64,000 nt of DNA, taken from contig CAJNOJ010000008.1 in the NCBI GenBank assembly GCA_905250025.1, positions 496,001 to 560,000 of the forward strand, written 5' to 3'. The notes beneath the pieces are model-generated. The model had not been told where the DNA came from. It saw nothing but the letters and a program-made list of their open reading frames with translations, and made no database searches. This document shows positions 21,361-33,900 of this stretch, piece after piece; position 1 is the first letter of the stretch, and every line of letters begins with the position of its first letter. The DNA comes from Adineta ricciae. Its lineage: Eukaryota; Rotifera; Eurotatoria; Adinetida; Adinetidae. The position numbers and the translations under genes are program-made.

Positions 21361-24300
21361 ATGCAAGTGTGGACACATGAAATCGATTCCCATCTGGATC
21401 GAAACGAAGATCGAAGTCAACTAAATAAAGTCGATCAACAAATTCTACATGAATACAATGAAATCAAAGCCGATATCGAAGAGAACGAAGTTGCCCATGA
21501 CTTAACGTTCACTCGACCATTTAGTTCATATCTTATACCAAAAGATCCAGCACACTACACACGTGAACGTCGATTGTATTTGGAACGCCTTGCTCATGTA
21601 TCGACTGTGCCTGACCTACCGATTCTATCTGACGAATTCGAAGATGAATTGCAGACGTGTTCTTTAGCAAAAAGTGATTATTCACAGGAATCCTTGCCGC
21701 TACTTTTAGAAGCTTTCTATTTAAAGCGACTGTCGTCATTAACGTATGCGAAAACATTACATACTGTTCGATGGAAACGGTTCCGCCAACAACAGATCGA
21801 CTTTACACAAGTTGAACAACAATTTCAAGATCGATCAGCAAGAATCTTTGCAGAGTTCAACGATGCACTTCAACGATCACATCGTTTATGTTCCATTCGA
21901 GAAACTCTCCTGTTACCTCAGACAGTCGCTTCCAAAACTGTCAATCAGGTACATTACTTTGCTAAACACATCACTTTCACATTGGAAATCTTTTAGGCAA
22001 TGGTTAATGATGATTATGTCGCTTATATTCGTTTTCTTGTTTGCCAATATCGCGGCCAGAAATACTTCGATCAACTGACCGAATTAATTCGCATATCTCA
22101 TTTAAAATTTCGCACACGTTTTTCGACCGATGCCCAAGCCTTATTAATCAATCTCCAACCTCCGGTATCACCTTTTCAGAGTACAACCGCTCTCTGTCGT
22201 ATACCATCGATCGAGCTCGATCAAAAGCAGACAATTGATAGATTAAATACGCTTTTTCACCTGTATTCATTACCATTGGATACAACAAAGATTCACACAA
22301 CTGGAGATGAAATGGAATTGTACGCGAATGTAATTCGGCATTATCGAGTACTCTTTTCTGAACAAGAAAAAGAACGAGTCACTGTACTCTATGATTCGGC
22401 AAGACCAAAAGTCATATCTCAAGCGCGACAATCGTCGAGCTGTAAATTGATTAAGAAATCAACGTGGGTGCCGTTCGTGACATTAAAACCTGAACGGGAT
22501 CCTCAACGTGAACGTGATTACTGGAAATATATAAAAAATGGCAAAAAAGATGAACTGCTGATGAGAATTACTCAGTTTTTATATGTTAGAAATGCGGACA
22601 AGAGTGTCAATGCGCTAAAGCAGTACCTTCTAGCTGTAAAAGCCAACCAAAGCGTTCAAAGAAAACAACCGGTAGATAATACGTCACGAGCAGTATCGAT
22701 GAGTGACGTATTTTGGAAAAATATTTTTGATTTAACTTCCGAAAATGAAACGAACAATGAAAATGAAAAGAACAACGATGATCAAGAAGACGACGATCTA
22801 CACGGTATGAATTTCTCATTTTCATTCGAATAAGTAGCATTCCAAAAGGATAAATCAATTAGCGAAGTACAGATACCTTTCAGGCCACTTTCAAATAATG
22901 TTCTTAATTGCTTCGAGGGTAAACGTATGCTACATATGGATGAATCACAAAAAAATCTAACTGCTGTTTATTGTTTTCTGAAAAGTTCACAATGATTAGT
23001 ATTTATTTGTATAGATTCATACGACTTTCAAGATTCGACTACTCGGTCAGGTCGTTACATGAAACGAGATGAATTCAATTACCTTGAAACACTACAAAAA
23101 CTTGGCCTCGATGATACTTCCGGTCAAAGTCGAGACAAGGATAATGAAGAAAATGATGCATCGGAATCCTACGGTTTGCAGTTATCCTACTTAATACTTC
23201 GTCTATTACGCATTCGTACACTTCGTCATCGATGCTTGCATGAGTTTAATTATCTTCGTTCGTTACAACGAACATTGACTATCTACGAACAGCGTTTGAC
23301 AATAACAACGAAAGAGAAAGATCTTGAGATGATTGATCAACGTTTTAATAATTATGTTCCACATACGTATCTGTTTGACACGCCACATGAGTGTACACTC
23401 GATGCGTTGAATTATATGCAATCGGGAGAATACATTGAAAACATCGAAGACTTCTCTCGTGAAACAAAAATCACAAATGATGGATCGATCGTTCACGTTC
23501 AAGATTCGAATGGTATACATATTATTTACGATTGTGCTTTCGATGATTTGAACGAGCTCGAACAAGAAATCGTTTCTATTGGCTCGTATTTTCTGGAAAA
23601 AGCATCCATCAAACATCAGAAGTCATCATCGGACGTACAATTTATCAAGAAAATGGACCGATTCGAAATTCTTTACAATCTGTGGGAATACGAGTTCTCC
23701 TATCTTCAGTACAAACGTCAATTAGCCGATTGCTATTACGAAATCTATCAGCATACATTCGATCAGAATGAACGTCATTTGATCGCTCAAGCAATCATGA
23801 GTATCAGTGCTCGTCGTCCACGAATTGATTTTCGCACCGATGATTATTTTGCGCATTCGTACTCACTGGAAACGCGGCATCTTCAGCAATACCTTTCGCT
23901 TGTTCGCGAATATATCAGTCGACACGTGAGTGATATGCGACAAATAACTGAAAACCTTTTCGACACTACCGACTATGGATCTTATTTCCCATCGACACGA
24001 CTCGCCACATCCCCACCAATCTATTTGAGCGTGTCGAAGATTCATAGTTATTATTTATTCGAATTTCTTGAGTCACTTTCAACATTGACACGTCTCCCAC
24101 ACGTGCTCAAACAGTCGTTTAATGAGTTAATCGAATTTGAAGAACTGCAACGGCAAACAAATCTATCTCTAACAGAAAAAATGGTCTACGAACTCGATTA
24201 TTTGGAAGAAATCGTTTCATCGTATAAACAACTTCATCAGCCCGGTTCAATGTATTCAGCCAATCAACAACGTGATGTCTTCAATACGTTGTACAGTGAT

Positions 24301-27300
24301 CACCCATCAATGATGGGCAAGCTAGCCTATGAAATTCTAAAGCAAGTCGATGAAGCTCGAACAACAAAGAAAGAGCAATATGACAAATATTTGAAACTAA
24401 ATTCTAGCTTACTCGAACTAATCACCTTACGATACCGTTTGATTCGTTCAGCAACTGAATCCGAACTGCTATCAACGGTTTATAAACAACAACTAGATAC
24501 CATGTCGATCGATCATTCGCATTTGTCTTTACGATTTATTCAATTCGAATTTGCACAATCAAGAAACCTGCCAAACATCAACACAGATAATCATCATATA
24601 ACAAGTCAACTAGCTGATGGACAATTGGATAAGATAACTGGACAACCGAATCTATTATTTGCGATACATGAGTTAGAAGAAGGAACGATCGGACGAATTA
24701 ACTTTCGACAGAAAGATCAATGGTTAGCCTACATGAATGATCCTGATGAAGCAGTCAATAATTTAAAAACCGTCCTACGGCTACAATTAATGCATAACCA
24801 TTTTGTATACACAGCAGCTGTACAGCATCGAGTATCGATTATTTGTATCACTCAACAATTGAAGGCGACTAAATTGGATAATAATATTGAACAAACAAAG
24901 AGTTCAGCAGCCAGTAAACGATCAGGATCAGCTAAGCCCCAATCTGATCAACCAAATGCTGCTCTCAATGATGTTCTCTACGAAACAACTCGTCGTAAAC
25001 TTTTCCGCGAGAATTATTTCATTTCAATCCAGTTTGAAAAAACCCCGTACAGGAACGCGGCGTTGGCTGAATTCATGCGTCAACGTGAAGCTAAACCGAT
25101 GCAATATCAACAGGCACGGGAAGCAGAGAAACTTAAACGTTCTCTTCTCAATGACTTTATCGACCGTGTTCACCAACGGAATTCATTGATACTATTACGA
25201 TTACAAATTATACAAGCTTATCTGGGTTTAACACATCTGCTGCAGCAATTTCCATTGACGAGTCGGTCACATTTTCTCTGGCCGAAGCCAATACCAGTTG
25301 TTCTACCTACGACAACGGAAAAATCAGATTCCAGTGTGGCATCGTCAGTCCAGTCAGAAGAATTAACTAGTAACGGGTTTAAACATCGACCAAAAGCCTT
25401 ACTGAATGACAATGGGACAGATCTGATTAATCTCTGGTACATTCCATCGTTTTTCGAACAATTGAATATCTTCAAAGGACTGAAATTGGATCTGAGTGAA
25501 TTACAAACACGCTTGCAGGACGTTCTACGTATCGTATCTTCATTCAACGATCTCATTCATATACTCGTTGGTTATGCACAACTGAATACGTTAGTTGCCA
25601 ATGCTGAACAACGATGTAAATGAACTTAATTCTAAAAACTAAAGTCTATACTTCTACTTTGTCTCTTTCGTTTTTTTTTCTAGTTAGCGAACGAACAAAT
25701 GAGTTATCAACGTTTGATCAAAGTGGAGAATTCGCGTCCGAATTGCATGAAATTCAACGAGAAATTCATTCATTATCATCGACGTCATTATCAACTATAG
25801 CTGATCTGTTGGAAACTAAACGACGTCTAACAATATTTCAAATCTACTTCTCCATCGGTTATCTCATTCCTGATTGTTTTCTCAAAGGAAAAAATCAATC
25901 GGCATACACTGCTGTTCATTCTCATTCACTACCGGTTCTATCAGATTTTGTCGGTGACTTCAATCGTTTTCGGCCGATCTATTCCATCTTACCCGAACCG
26001 CTGCTAGCTGTGCAAAGCTCGGCGAAAACTTTCTATCCGTGGACAGTGCATGAATATTCCTATAATATCACTGCCAAGAGATTGTGGTGGCCGAAATACT
26101 CATTGATCGACCGAATACATCTGTGTTTAATTGGTTTGAAACCACAAGAATTAGCGCTAGCTAATACGGAATTCGTGTCGACACAAATCATGTTTCAAAA
26201 TATTGAAGATATCGTTAAGCCGAAGAAGGCCTCGGATTTAGCCACGACTGTTCTACGTCGAAAAAAGGTAAACAGTTCAATCAAGTGTACTTTTTAACTT
26301 TCGATCGACGAACTTTTTACACTGTGATGACTCATTTTATTCTAGTTTGAAACTTTTTGCTAAAGTCAATGATACTCATTTTGTTTAGGCACCCAGAAGC
26401 GAATCTCTGACGAATTATTTACATCTTGAACTGTATATCATCGAATGCATCCGTCTCGAACTTGTCCGATATGCTTGGTGTACAGCTAAGCTGAACGTTG
26501 CTGCAATCAATACGGTGAAAACATTCGAGGATGCGTTTGTATGCTATCGTGATGAAATTCGTAGTCCTATTTTACGGCAATTATCAATAGCAACTGGATA
26601 CAATAACTTTTACAATGATTTTCCTGTGGCTTTGGTCAATGGACAATTGCCACCGCACGTGACTGAATACGAATATAAGCATGCACTGGTTATACGATTG
26701 TTAATTGAATTGGAAGGGAAATTTATGATGACTGATACGTTGAAAGTCTTGAAGAGAGAACGAACTATCGTTTTATCCGAACGTCTTCGGGAAGAAAGTG
26801 GCATACCGACAGATCTATGGAAAAAACAACAGTTCACTGAAACATTTTCTGTGTTGCGATCAAATGTCCTGGATGAACTGGCGCGAAAGTTATGCGAATA
26901 TGAATGTAAAGACGAACAATCAGTGCCGAATTCACCTTCGACTGTTGATCATTCGAGTAAGCGGACACTCTCCTCGTAAATCTCTTTCACAATATCACAT
27001 CTGTTATTTCGTTTCAGAAGATGGTGAGAGCACCGTAGTATCATCAAACTCATCTCGACCAACCACCACGGATATCTTTTGTATTCGTCGAAGTGATTTA
27101 GAGCAATGCCTAGAAGAAATAGGTCAGCGTCTCATGCAACGCGAACGGGAAAACTACACGAATTATAGTACTTATTATGAAAACATCCTCTACAATGTTC
27201 GCCAAGCGATGGCTACGCGTGACAATGAATTGAAGTCTCTCCGTGCACAGCTTCAAGATCAACAGTATACGATGGAAATTGATTCTCAACTGTTGAGTCT

Positions 27301-28552
27301 CTCCGCGTATTTCGATCTTATCACCGAGCTGAGTCGACTTCGGTATGCAAACGATCAATTTCAAATCGATAAACAACTTCGATTTGATCAAGAATTGATT
27401 CGCATTCGTGAAGATTTCCAAACGCGCATGCATGGATTACTTGACGTGAACGTTCAACTTCGAAACGAGATCAATAAATACCGAGAAAATCTATTCTATA
27501 GTACGATCGCCATTATCAAAGAAATTCGTCGAGAAACACATGAGTTAGCTCGAACGAAACTTGCCACTAGCGCCAAAATGATTGCCGATGAACTCACTGC
27601 TAATCATACGAATTTAATCGAAGATCTACATGACCAACACAATCAAGATCAAGAAAGACAACGAGATAGGCTTGAAAAGGCAGAAGAAGAATATCGTCGA
27701 CGCGAAGCCGAATTAGAAAAAGAAGTCGCACGTTTAGAATATGAATTACATCAACATCAGAAACGTTATGTTTCGAAAACAAGCAAACAAGTCGAAGAAA
27801 TTCAAGCGTTGAAAAAAGCCAACAACTATCTTCGACGACGTATTACGATAAACGAAGGACAGTATAAGAAACTCATTGAGTCGGAAAGTAAAACTGAAAA
27901 CAAGGCGAACATCGAGCGAATCAGTGATTTACGGCAAGCATTGAATCAAAATCAAATTATTGAAACTAAACTACGTTGGGTGCAAGAGCAAAGTAATCAA
28001 TTGGTGATGAAAGATCACGAACTAGAAAAGAAAACAAGTGAATACGAACGAGAGAATCATGCGATGAAATTAGCGCAAGCTTATGTTAAACGAGACTTAG
28101 TTCAAACAAAGAAGAAACTCGAACAAGAACGTTCATTGAAGATCGATGCTTTTCATCAAGTCGAAACTCTACGAACAAATCTGAATGAAATCGAAGAAGA
28201 ATTTGAGCAGGCTCTTCTCAGTGATGGAACGAATAACCTCCTGTCATCGTCAATGATTACACAAAATTCACGGTCAATGGCATCAGCACGGCCTGTGACG
28301 CCTTATCAAATTCTTCTCACTCGTAATCGTCCGATGACATCAAATTCGATGTATCTACGTGATCGACAACATTTGACGGGTACGCGTTCACGTCTTCAGA
28401 CAAGTTCATCAATGAAACGACCACAAACAGCGAATGTACATATTGAAAAGATAACACCGTTAACGGAAAAGCTTTTTGCGAATTTGGGTGTGACAACTCC
28501 GCCAGCTTCATCATCAATTAAAATGTTACGAATAAAAAGTGCTAAAACTTAA
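21361..28552 (+). CDS. CCDC162: Very large coiled-coil protein, CCDC162/DUF4549-like
   Basis: Six exons (21361-21948, 21997-22804, 23015-25615, 25684-26267, 26389-26956, 27018-28552) keep phase and give 2,227 residues. Exon 3 alone encodes 867 codons. It is mostly long helices rich in Glu, Gln, Arg, Leu and Tyr. Typical stretches are ERDYWKYIKNGKKDELLMRI near residue 380, SVSKIHSYYLFEFLESL, and a strong C-terminal coiled coil (from RRSDLEQCLEEIGQRLMQRE through RLEYELHQHQKRYVSKTSKQ). A Ser/Thr/Pro/Arg tail ends the protein. Size, order and the ALLFEFHDVMS-free architecture fit animal CCDC162 (DUF4549-containing), a cilium/sperm-associated protein of unknown activity. The assignment rests on memory of the family and is moderate; the gene model is strong. 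The start ATG follows a splice-like AG at 21335, and upstream in-frame GTG is not needed. Confidence 0.7.
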
Positions 28553-28678
28553 ATAATTATTCTTATTTTCTTTCTTTCAATTTTTTTATTCAATAAATCA
28601 CTTTTTTCATAATTCGGAATATATGAATTGGTAATGTAGTTCTAGACAACAAAAATGAATGTGTTAACTATTCTCAGG

Positions 28679-29120
28679 TCATGAAACATCTTCGACGATT
28701 GTTTCTAATCTTGTTGAACGTACCGGTTCCTTATCCAGGTTATCGACGCGAGAAGTTTCACGGGCTTTTTCTTCTTCTGCTGCATCTGTGATCTTTTTCT
28801 CCAGTATTTTTGCGACGTCACATGCGTTCACCAGCAACAGGATCAATGTGAAACACATATTTTAATAGATCCATTCCAACTATGGATAGCACTTCTGTAC
28901 TGATGCACAAAACAGAAATATAACTGAATATTTTGGCCGAAACTTTGTTCACAGTTAAACCAACGGAAACGGTCTCACACGATCGACCTTAGTAACTGTT
29001 ACCCAAACATTCACATTGATAATCTCCTGACAATGGATGTTGAAAAAGCTAAAGCACGCTGTTCGAAAAGTGGAGAAACAAAAAAGTTAATACTATACCT
29101 GGCATCGCGCTGGAATCTAA
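28679..29120 (-). pseudogene. Broken 3' fragment of a membrane protein
   Basis: On the minus strand a frame at about 28990-28820 reads KVSAKIFSYISVLCISTEV and continues to KYVFHIDPVAGERM before a TGA. One base out of register, the following 150 bp read DVAKILEKKITDAAEEEK and end in LETIVEDVS with a TGA at about 28681. The first part is hydrophobic (a membrane helix), and the second is a charged cytoplasmic-type tail. Upstream of about 28990 the frame is again interrupted. The simplest reading is a single former coding region with at least two frame breaks. I do not recognise the parent protein. It may be the old 3' end of the NHL gene just upstream, or a separate gene remnant. Confidence 0.45.
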
Positions 29121-30833
29121 ATACAAAAGATAGATATTAGTAAATGAATGGCATATGTGAGCTTACCTTCAATTATTGTTGAAGTAGCCTGTTCATTTAA
29201 AGTTGATAGAACTGCGTCTGAAAGGATTTAAATGGAGGAAACCATATCGAATACACGAGCTTACCAGTAGTCTCGTCTATTGATATCTCTTCAGTTAGTG
29301 TTGTTTCGACTGATGTTACCTTGTCAGCATCTGTTGTTTGCTGAACACCTAAAATAGCACGATAGAATGATTCAACAGAAAGCTGCAAAAAGTGGCCTGT
29401 ACTGTGTTTCTCTTCGATCGTTGTCATGGAAGATGATTGATCGGTATCTACAAAACATAATAAGAAAAATACAGTCATGGACGTTTTTAAACCAAACGTG
29501 AATGACTTTTCTAGTGTATATCTACATATGATGGTTTCAAATGTGCTTTCTTCGACAGTCGTTGCTTCGAATCAAGTTGATCTATCCTTTGTTGTCGATT
29601 GCATTGTTTCTGGACGATTTAAATTCATGTAATGATATGATATATTCCTTGAAGTGACAACTCACCTATACTCGTTTCGTCTATTTCCATTATTGTTGAA
29701 AGAAACGTTGATTCTTCTGGCAAGGAGAGTATCAACATGACTTGATGACTCATATGTCTTGCAATAGAACTTACCAACACTAACGAGCTGTTTTCGTCAC
29801 AGTTGGAAGTAAGGTTGTAGTTAGGATGGTTGTCGGTGTAGACGATGTGGAATTATTCGCTAAACATATATTTCGACTGAATGGAATTATAATTACCGAT
29901 TAACAAATTTACCACAAACATTTGTTAGCAAGTAAAAAATTTGTGTTCGACCATTATTTCTATCGGTAACGAAAATATTTCCATGGCTATCAAAGCTAAA
30001 TGCTTGCGGTCTATTCAACTGGTCATTCGATGTTGATGTACCAGAACTACATCCGACAACACAGCGAAAGTTCGATGATTCTCCAGCAATAATACGATCT
30101 TTTCTGGAATCTACAACATACAGATGATCTTGACCATCAAGGGTAACATCCGTTGGTGTATCAAGTATGATTGCTCCTGTCAGTATAGTCGTGCCCGATG
30201 TGTTTCCTGGTTGCAGCATCTGAACTCGATCATTGTTTGAATCTGCTACGTATAAAAGGAAAGATTCATCAACGAATATTCCTTGTAGACTATCAAGTTC
30301 ATTCGTGCGCTGTCCAGTTCCACTATCTCCCGCAGTAATGGTATACCCGACTACAGTATTGGTCAGTGATATCTTAACGACGATATTGTCTGATCTTGAA
30401 GAACAATACAATGCACCGTTAATATCAACAAATAATCCATAACAACTTCCACCTATACCCAGTCCAGTAATAGAACTCGTGCTATTTGATATCTAATAGT
30501 CAATTCGATTGTTATAACACTGGATACATTCGTGTCATATGCCAACCAGGTAAGAATACGATTGTTCAATGTATCCGCAAAACAGATAGTATCGTAAGTA
30601 TTAATAAAAATATCTAAAAAGTCAGATCTAATCGTGGGTGAGCTGACGAAAGTAGTACCATTACTACTCCATACTGCACATGAACTAAGCATCGGTTGAT
30701 TAAAGGATACATCTAAAAGATACGTACAATAGCCATGTGAAACTTCAGTATTAAAATGATATTTACTTGCATAGCAATCCATTGAATTAATGAGGATTGC
30801 TAATAATATAATTCTTTCCGTATTCAACTGCAT
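29121..30833 (-). pseudogene. Decayed secreted NHL-repeat protein gene
   Basis: The start at 30833 gives a signal peptide (MQLNTERIILLAILINSMDC) and a Cys/Trp-containing N-domain (CAVWSSNGTTFVSSPTI). NHL-type blades follow: DTICFADTLNNRILTW, then after a frame change GSCYGLFVDINGALYC, LLYVADSNNDRVQML, HLYVVDSRKDRI and GNIFVTDRNNGRTQIFYL. The frame changes near 30470-30500, and about one blade (roughly 35 residues) is missing there compared with the regular blade spacing. Downstream (29880-29200) are short splice-site-bounded modules rich in Thr, Ser and Glu (STSSTPTTILTTTLL; MTTIEEKHSTG; VTSVETTLTEEISIDETTG), several ending in in-frame stops. Relatives of this type in bdelloids carry such Thr-rich stalks. 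A 35-bp intron could hide the first break, but the later stops favour decay. Confidence 0.6.
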
Positions 30834-31764
30834 GAAAACAAAAAATTCCCAATAAGAAAAGCGTTCATACAAGAATGGAATGCTTATAATGTATGTCACT
30901 TCGATATATATATAATCGACAAGTGAATTGTATTTTATCCATTCATTTCAGAGAGAAAAAAGCCTGTCAACAATTTGAATTTCTCTAATGTCTGAGATAG
31001 TTATCCATAATTTAGGTTTGTGGACTAAAACAACGGAAAATCAAAGTATTCAAAGACATCATCGCTCGAGAACGAAATCTTTTCCAAATAAAAAAAAACC
31101 GACATATTTGGTAATTTGATTTACTAAATTTAGAATACATAGTCAGTGAGGATTAGGATGAAATTTAGATACGAACACGAATATTGATGAAGTTGAGACG
31201 CACATTTACATTTTATTTGATCTCGCCGAGCTTTTCTGATACAAACTAAAGACATTGTATTTGTTGATTTTTAATAAGCCATTTAAAAAAAAATTATTAT
31301 TGCCTTTGAGAAAGCGAACGTTAAGTTTGTCGACTAACATATATTTTCGATGATCTAGAAAGAAGACACTTTCAGCCGTGATTTCCTAGTCTTCATAAAA
31401 TATCACAATAATTCATTTAGAAACAAGTTCTAACCTTTCAGTAATCAAATATCCATCGTATCTAGTCTGTTTCTATTTCTCACATGCATGAGGGTGTGTC
31501 ATTTACCGACGACACTAATCCAAAGAGACCGTCCGCGTGCCTCGTCAATCACAAGATTGACAAATACGTTATCGCTCATTTTCGTCGTGAAAAACGTCAG
31601 ACAAAAAAGATTTTAACCTCGAAAACCAAAAGAAAAGCACAGATATTTCAACATCTACGACAAACATTGATATTTTTCTTTCTCTCTGTCTCTCCTTTAA
31701 CCTTATCAGTTGCACCCTCATAATCGCTCGTCTATTTCATTGAGTTACAAAGAAAGAGTAGAAC
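30834..31764. promoter_or_regulatory. Intergenic region between divergent NHL and UNC-93 genes
   Basis: 931 bp. A TATA-like ATATATATA at about 30904-30912 lies close upstream of the NHL start (minus). The UNC-93 leader is pyrimidine-rich near 31670-31700. ORFs here lack coding character. Confidence 0.4.
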
Positions 31765-33780
31765 ATGGCTGATAATAACATTGATGAGCCAGCTGATATC
31801 CCTCGAAGATTATCATTTATCAGCGCAACGAGCGAAGATCAAACTAATGGAGCAAGCAAAATCGCCATCATGACAATTGATCCATTAAAAAACATATCAA
31901 ATTCAACTGAACAACCTCCTTCTAATGACACATTACCGATGTTTTCCGTTCGAAAGATTTATAAGAATTTACTCATAATTTCCATCGCTTTCGTTCTGAT
32001 GTTCACTGCTTATAACGGTATGGTGACATTACAATCGAGTTTAAATGTAAAAAACAACGTCGGTGTGAATTCGTTGATTATTACTTATTCATTTTTGATT
32101 GTAAGTTCGCGAAAAGTTTAGGAAAGCTAACCAACATCCTTCTCATTTTAGTTCAGCTCGATCGCACTCATTGGTGTTTGTATGGATCTTTTTGGTCTCA
32201 AATGGACAATCATTATTGCCGAAATTGGTTATATATTTTATATCGCAGCTAATATAAAACCTTTGCCAGTACTCATGTATATCAGTAAGATATGACTAAG
32301 AGGATTTTTTTCAAGTATTTTATAGCATTTTTCGACTTTGATCATGAACTGATTTGAAGTCAACGAGATTATACAATCTTCTACGTGCGTTTCTAGGTGC
32401 TGCACTCGTTGGCTTAGCAGCCGCACCACTATGGACGGCGAAAGCGACGTATTTGAATCAAATCGCTCGTTACCACTCAGAACACAAAAAGCAAACGCAT
32501 GAGATATCCGTTAGTTTGTTTTTCGGCATTTTCTTCGCACTTTTCGGTACAAACACAATCTGGGGTAATCTGATTTCGTACTTCGTCTTGAATCAATCGA
32601 GCACTGCCCAGAAATATAATTGTGGAATTCATTTTGATCCTCAATCAGCTGCACCGACAAACACCACACAAGATGTGAACGATACTACTGTAAGAAGAGA
32701 ATATCGCAAAGAGAAAAATGAATGATGTGCTTGTGCCTCACTTTTAGAGATATATTCTTTGTGGGATATTCACTGGTATGGGATTTTTATCAATGCTGTT
32801 GCTATTTTTCACACTTGATTCAGTTCAATTAACGCAAAAGCGTAGGACAGATGGGTAGCATTTCGAATAAGTTTGTTGAGCAAACATTCTGCTTTTAGAA
32901 ACGATGAAACAATTGTTAAACAAGAGTTTGGAAGTGCTTCTATCATTGAAGAAATGGAAATATATCGATCAATTTTTTCTCATTCCAATTACAATGTGGA
33001 CAACGATTGAAACCGCGTTTTTAACCGCACAATTCACTCGTGTAAAACCCACTTTTTCTTATTTTCCTCGAAAAACATTTCTCTTTCGCTATTACTTAGG
33101 GCTTTATCACTTGTCTAGTTGGTATTCGGTAAGATTCAACTTTGTTTTCCTTTCATATAACGAAAAAGCTCCCGGAAAACTTGCTTGTCTAGTTACGTTG
33201 GTTTGGTTATGGTATGCAACGGTATATTTCAAGCATTGAGTAGTTATGTTTTCGGTCGATTGGTAAAATATACTGGTCGAATAGTTGTCTTTATTGTTGC
33301 GGCATTGATCAACTACGCGATGATTATTTTCATGTTTCTTTGGGATCCGCAACCAGATCAACTGATTCTGCTATTCGTTATTGCCGGATTTTGGGGCATC
33401 GCAGATGCTATTTGGCAAACACAAGTGATTGGTAGGGTTGCCATTGAGAGGAGTATTGTTTAGATTGAAGTTTTTGAAACTTTAGCGACTTACACAGTTC
33501 TCTATTCGGAAACGGACCCAAGTGCATTGGCGAAGTATCGTCTTTGGAAATCGGTCGGGTTTGTTATAACGTACAGTGTAAGTTGTCACGAATTCACCTC
33601 TTTGATTACAGACAGAATTTTTCTTTGCGATATGTTTAGTATTCCAGTTTCATTACAATTCGTTTGTCTTTGATTCTTCTTCTCGTTTACTTATCTCTGA
33701 GTATGGTCTGCTATGCTTTTGTTGAGATATATCTTCGTTGGAAAGCAAAGAGATCTACAGTTTCAAACGCAAACGCATGA
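31765..33780 (+). CDS. UNC93A: UNC-93-like major-facilitator membrane protein
   Basis: A multi-pass membrane protein of the UNC-93 branch of the major facilitator superfamily; worm UNC-93 regulates a two-pore potassium channel, and UNC93B1 traffics Toll-like receptors. Multiple exons with short introns (first 31765-32100). After a hydrophilic N-terminus, the first membrane helix and FTAYNGMVTLQSSLN match UNC93A's FTAYGGLQSLQSSL. Then come VGLAAAPLWTAKATYLNQIA, the hallmark segment of the family, and FGIFFALFGTNTIWGNLISY. Later exons carry further helices (YVGLVMVCNGIFQALSSYVF, LFVIAGFWGIADAIWQTQ). The stop TGA is at 33778-33780. Only 120 bp separate it from the next gene on the same strand. 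Which UNC-93 paralogue it is cannot be settled; UNC93A is closest. Confidence 0.88.
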
Positions 33781-33900
33781 TGATTCGTTTGATGTTTTCA
33801 AAGTTTTGTTTCGTTCTGAAATAAAAATAAATAAATCCTGTCATAGATATGCGAACGAGTCAACGCTATCTTCATACTTGTACTCCGAAAGAAAAAAACA

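Noticed and set aside
21173..21376. Minus-strand ORF upstream of the coiled-coil gene
   Set aside because: No motif or signal, and it overlaps the leader and start of the strong plus-strand gene.
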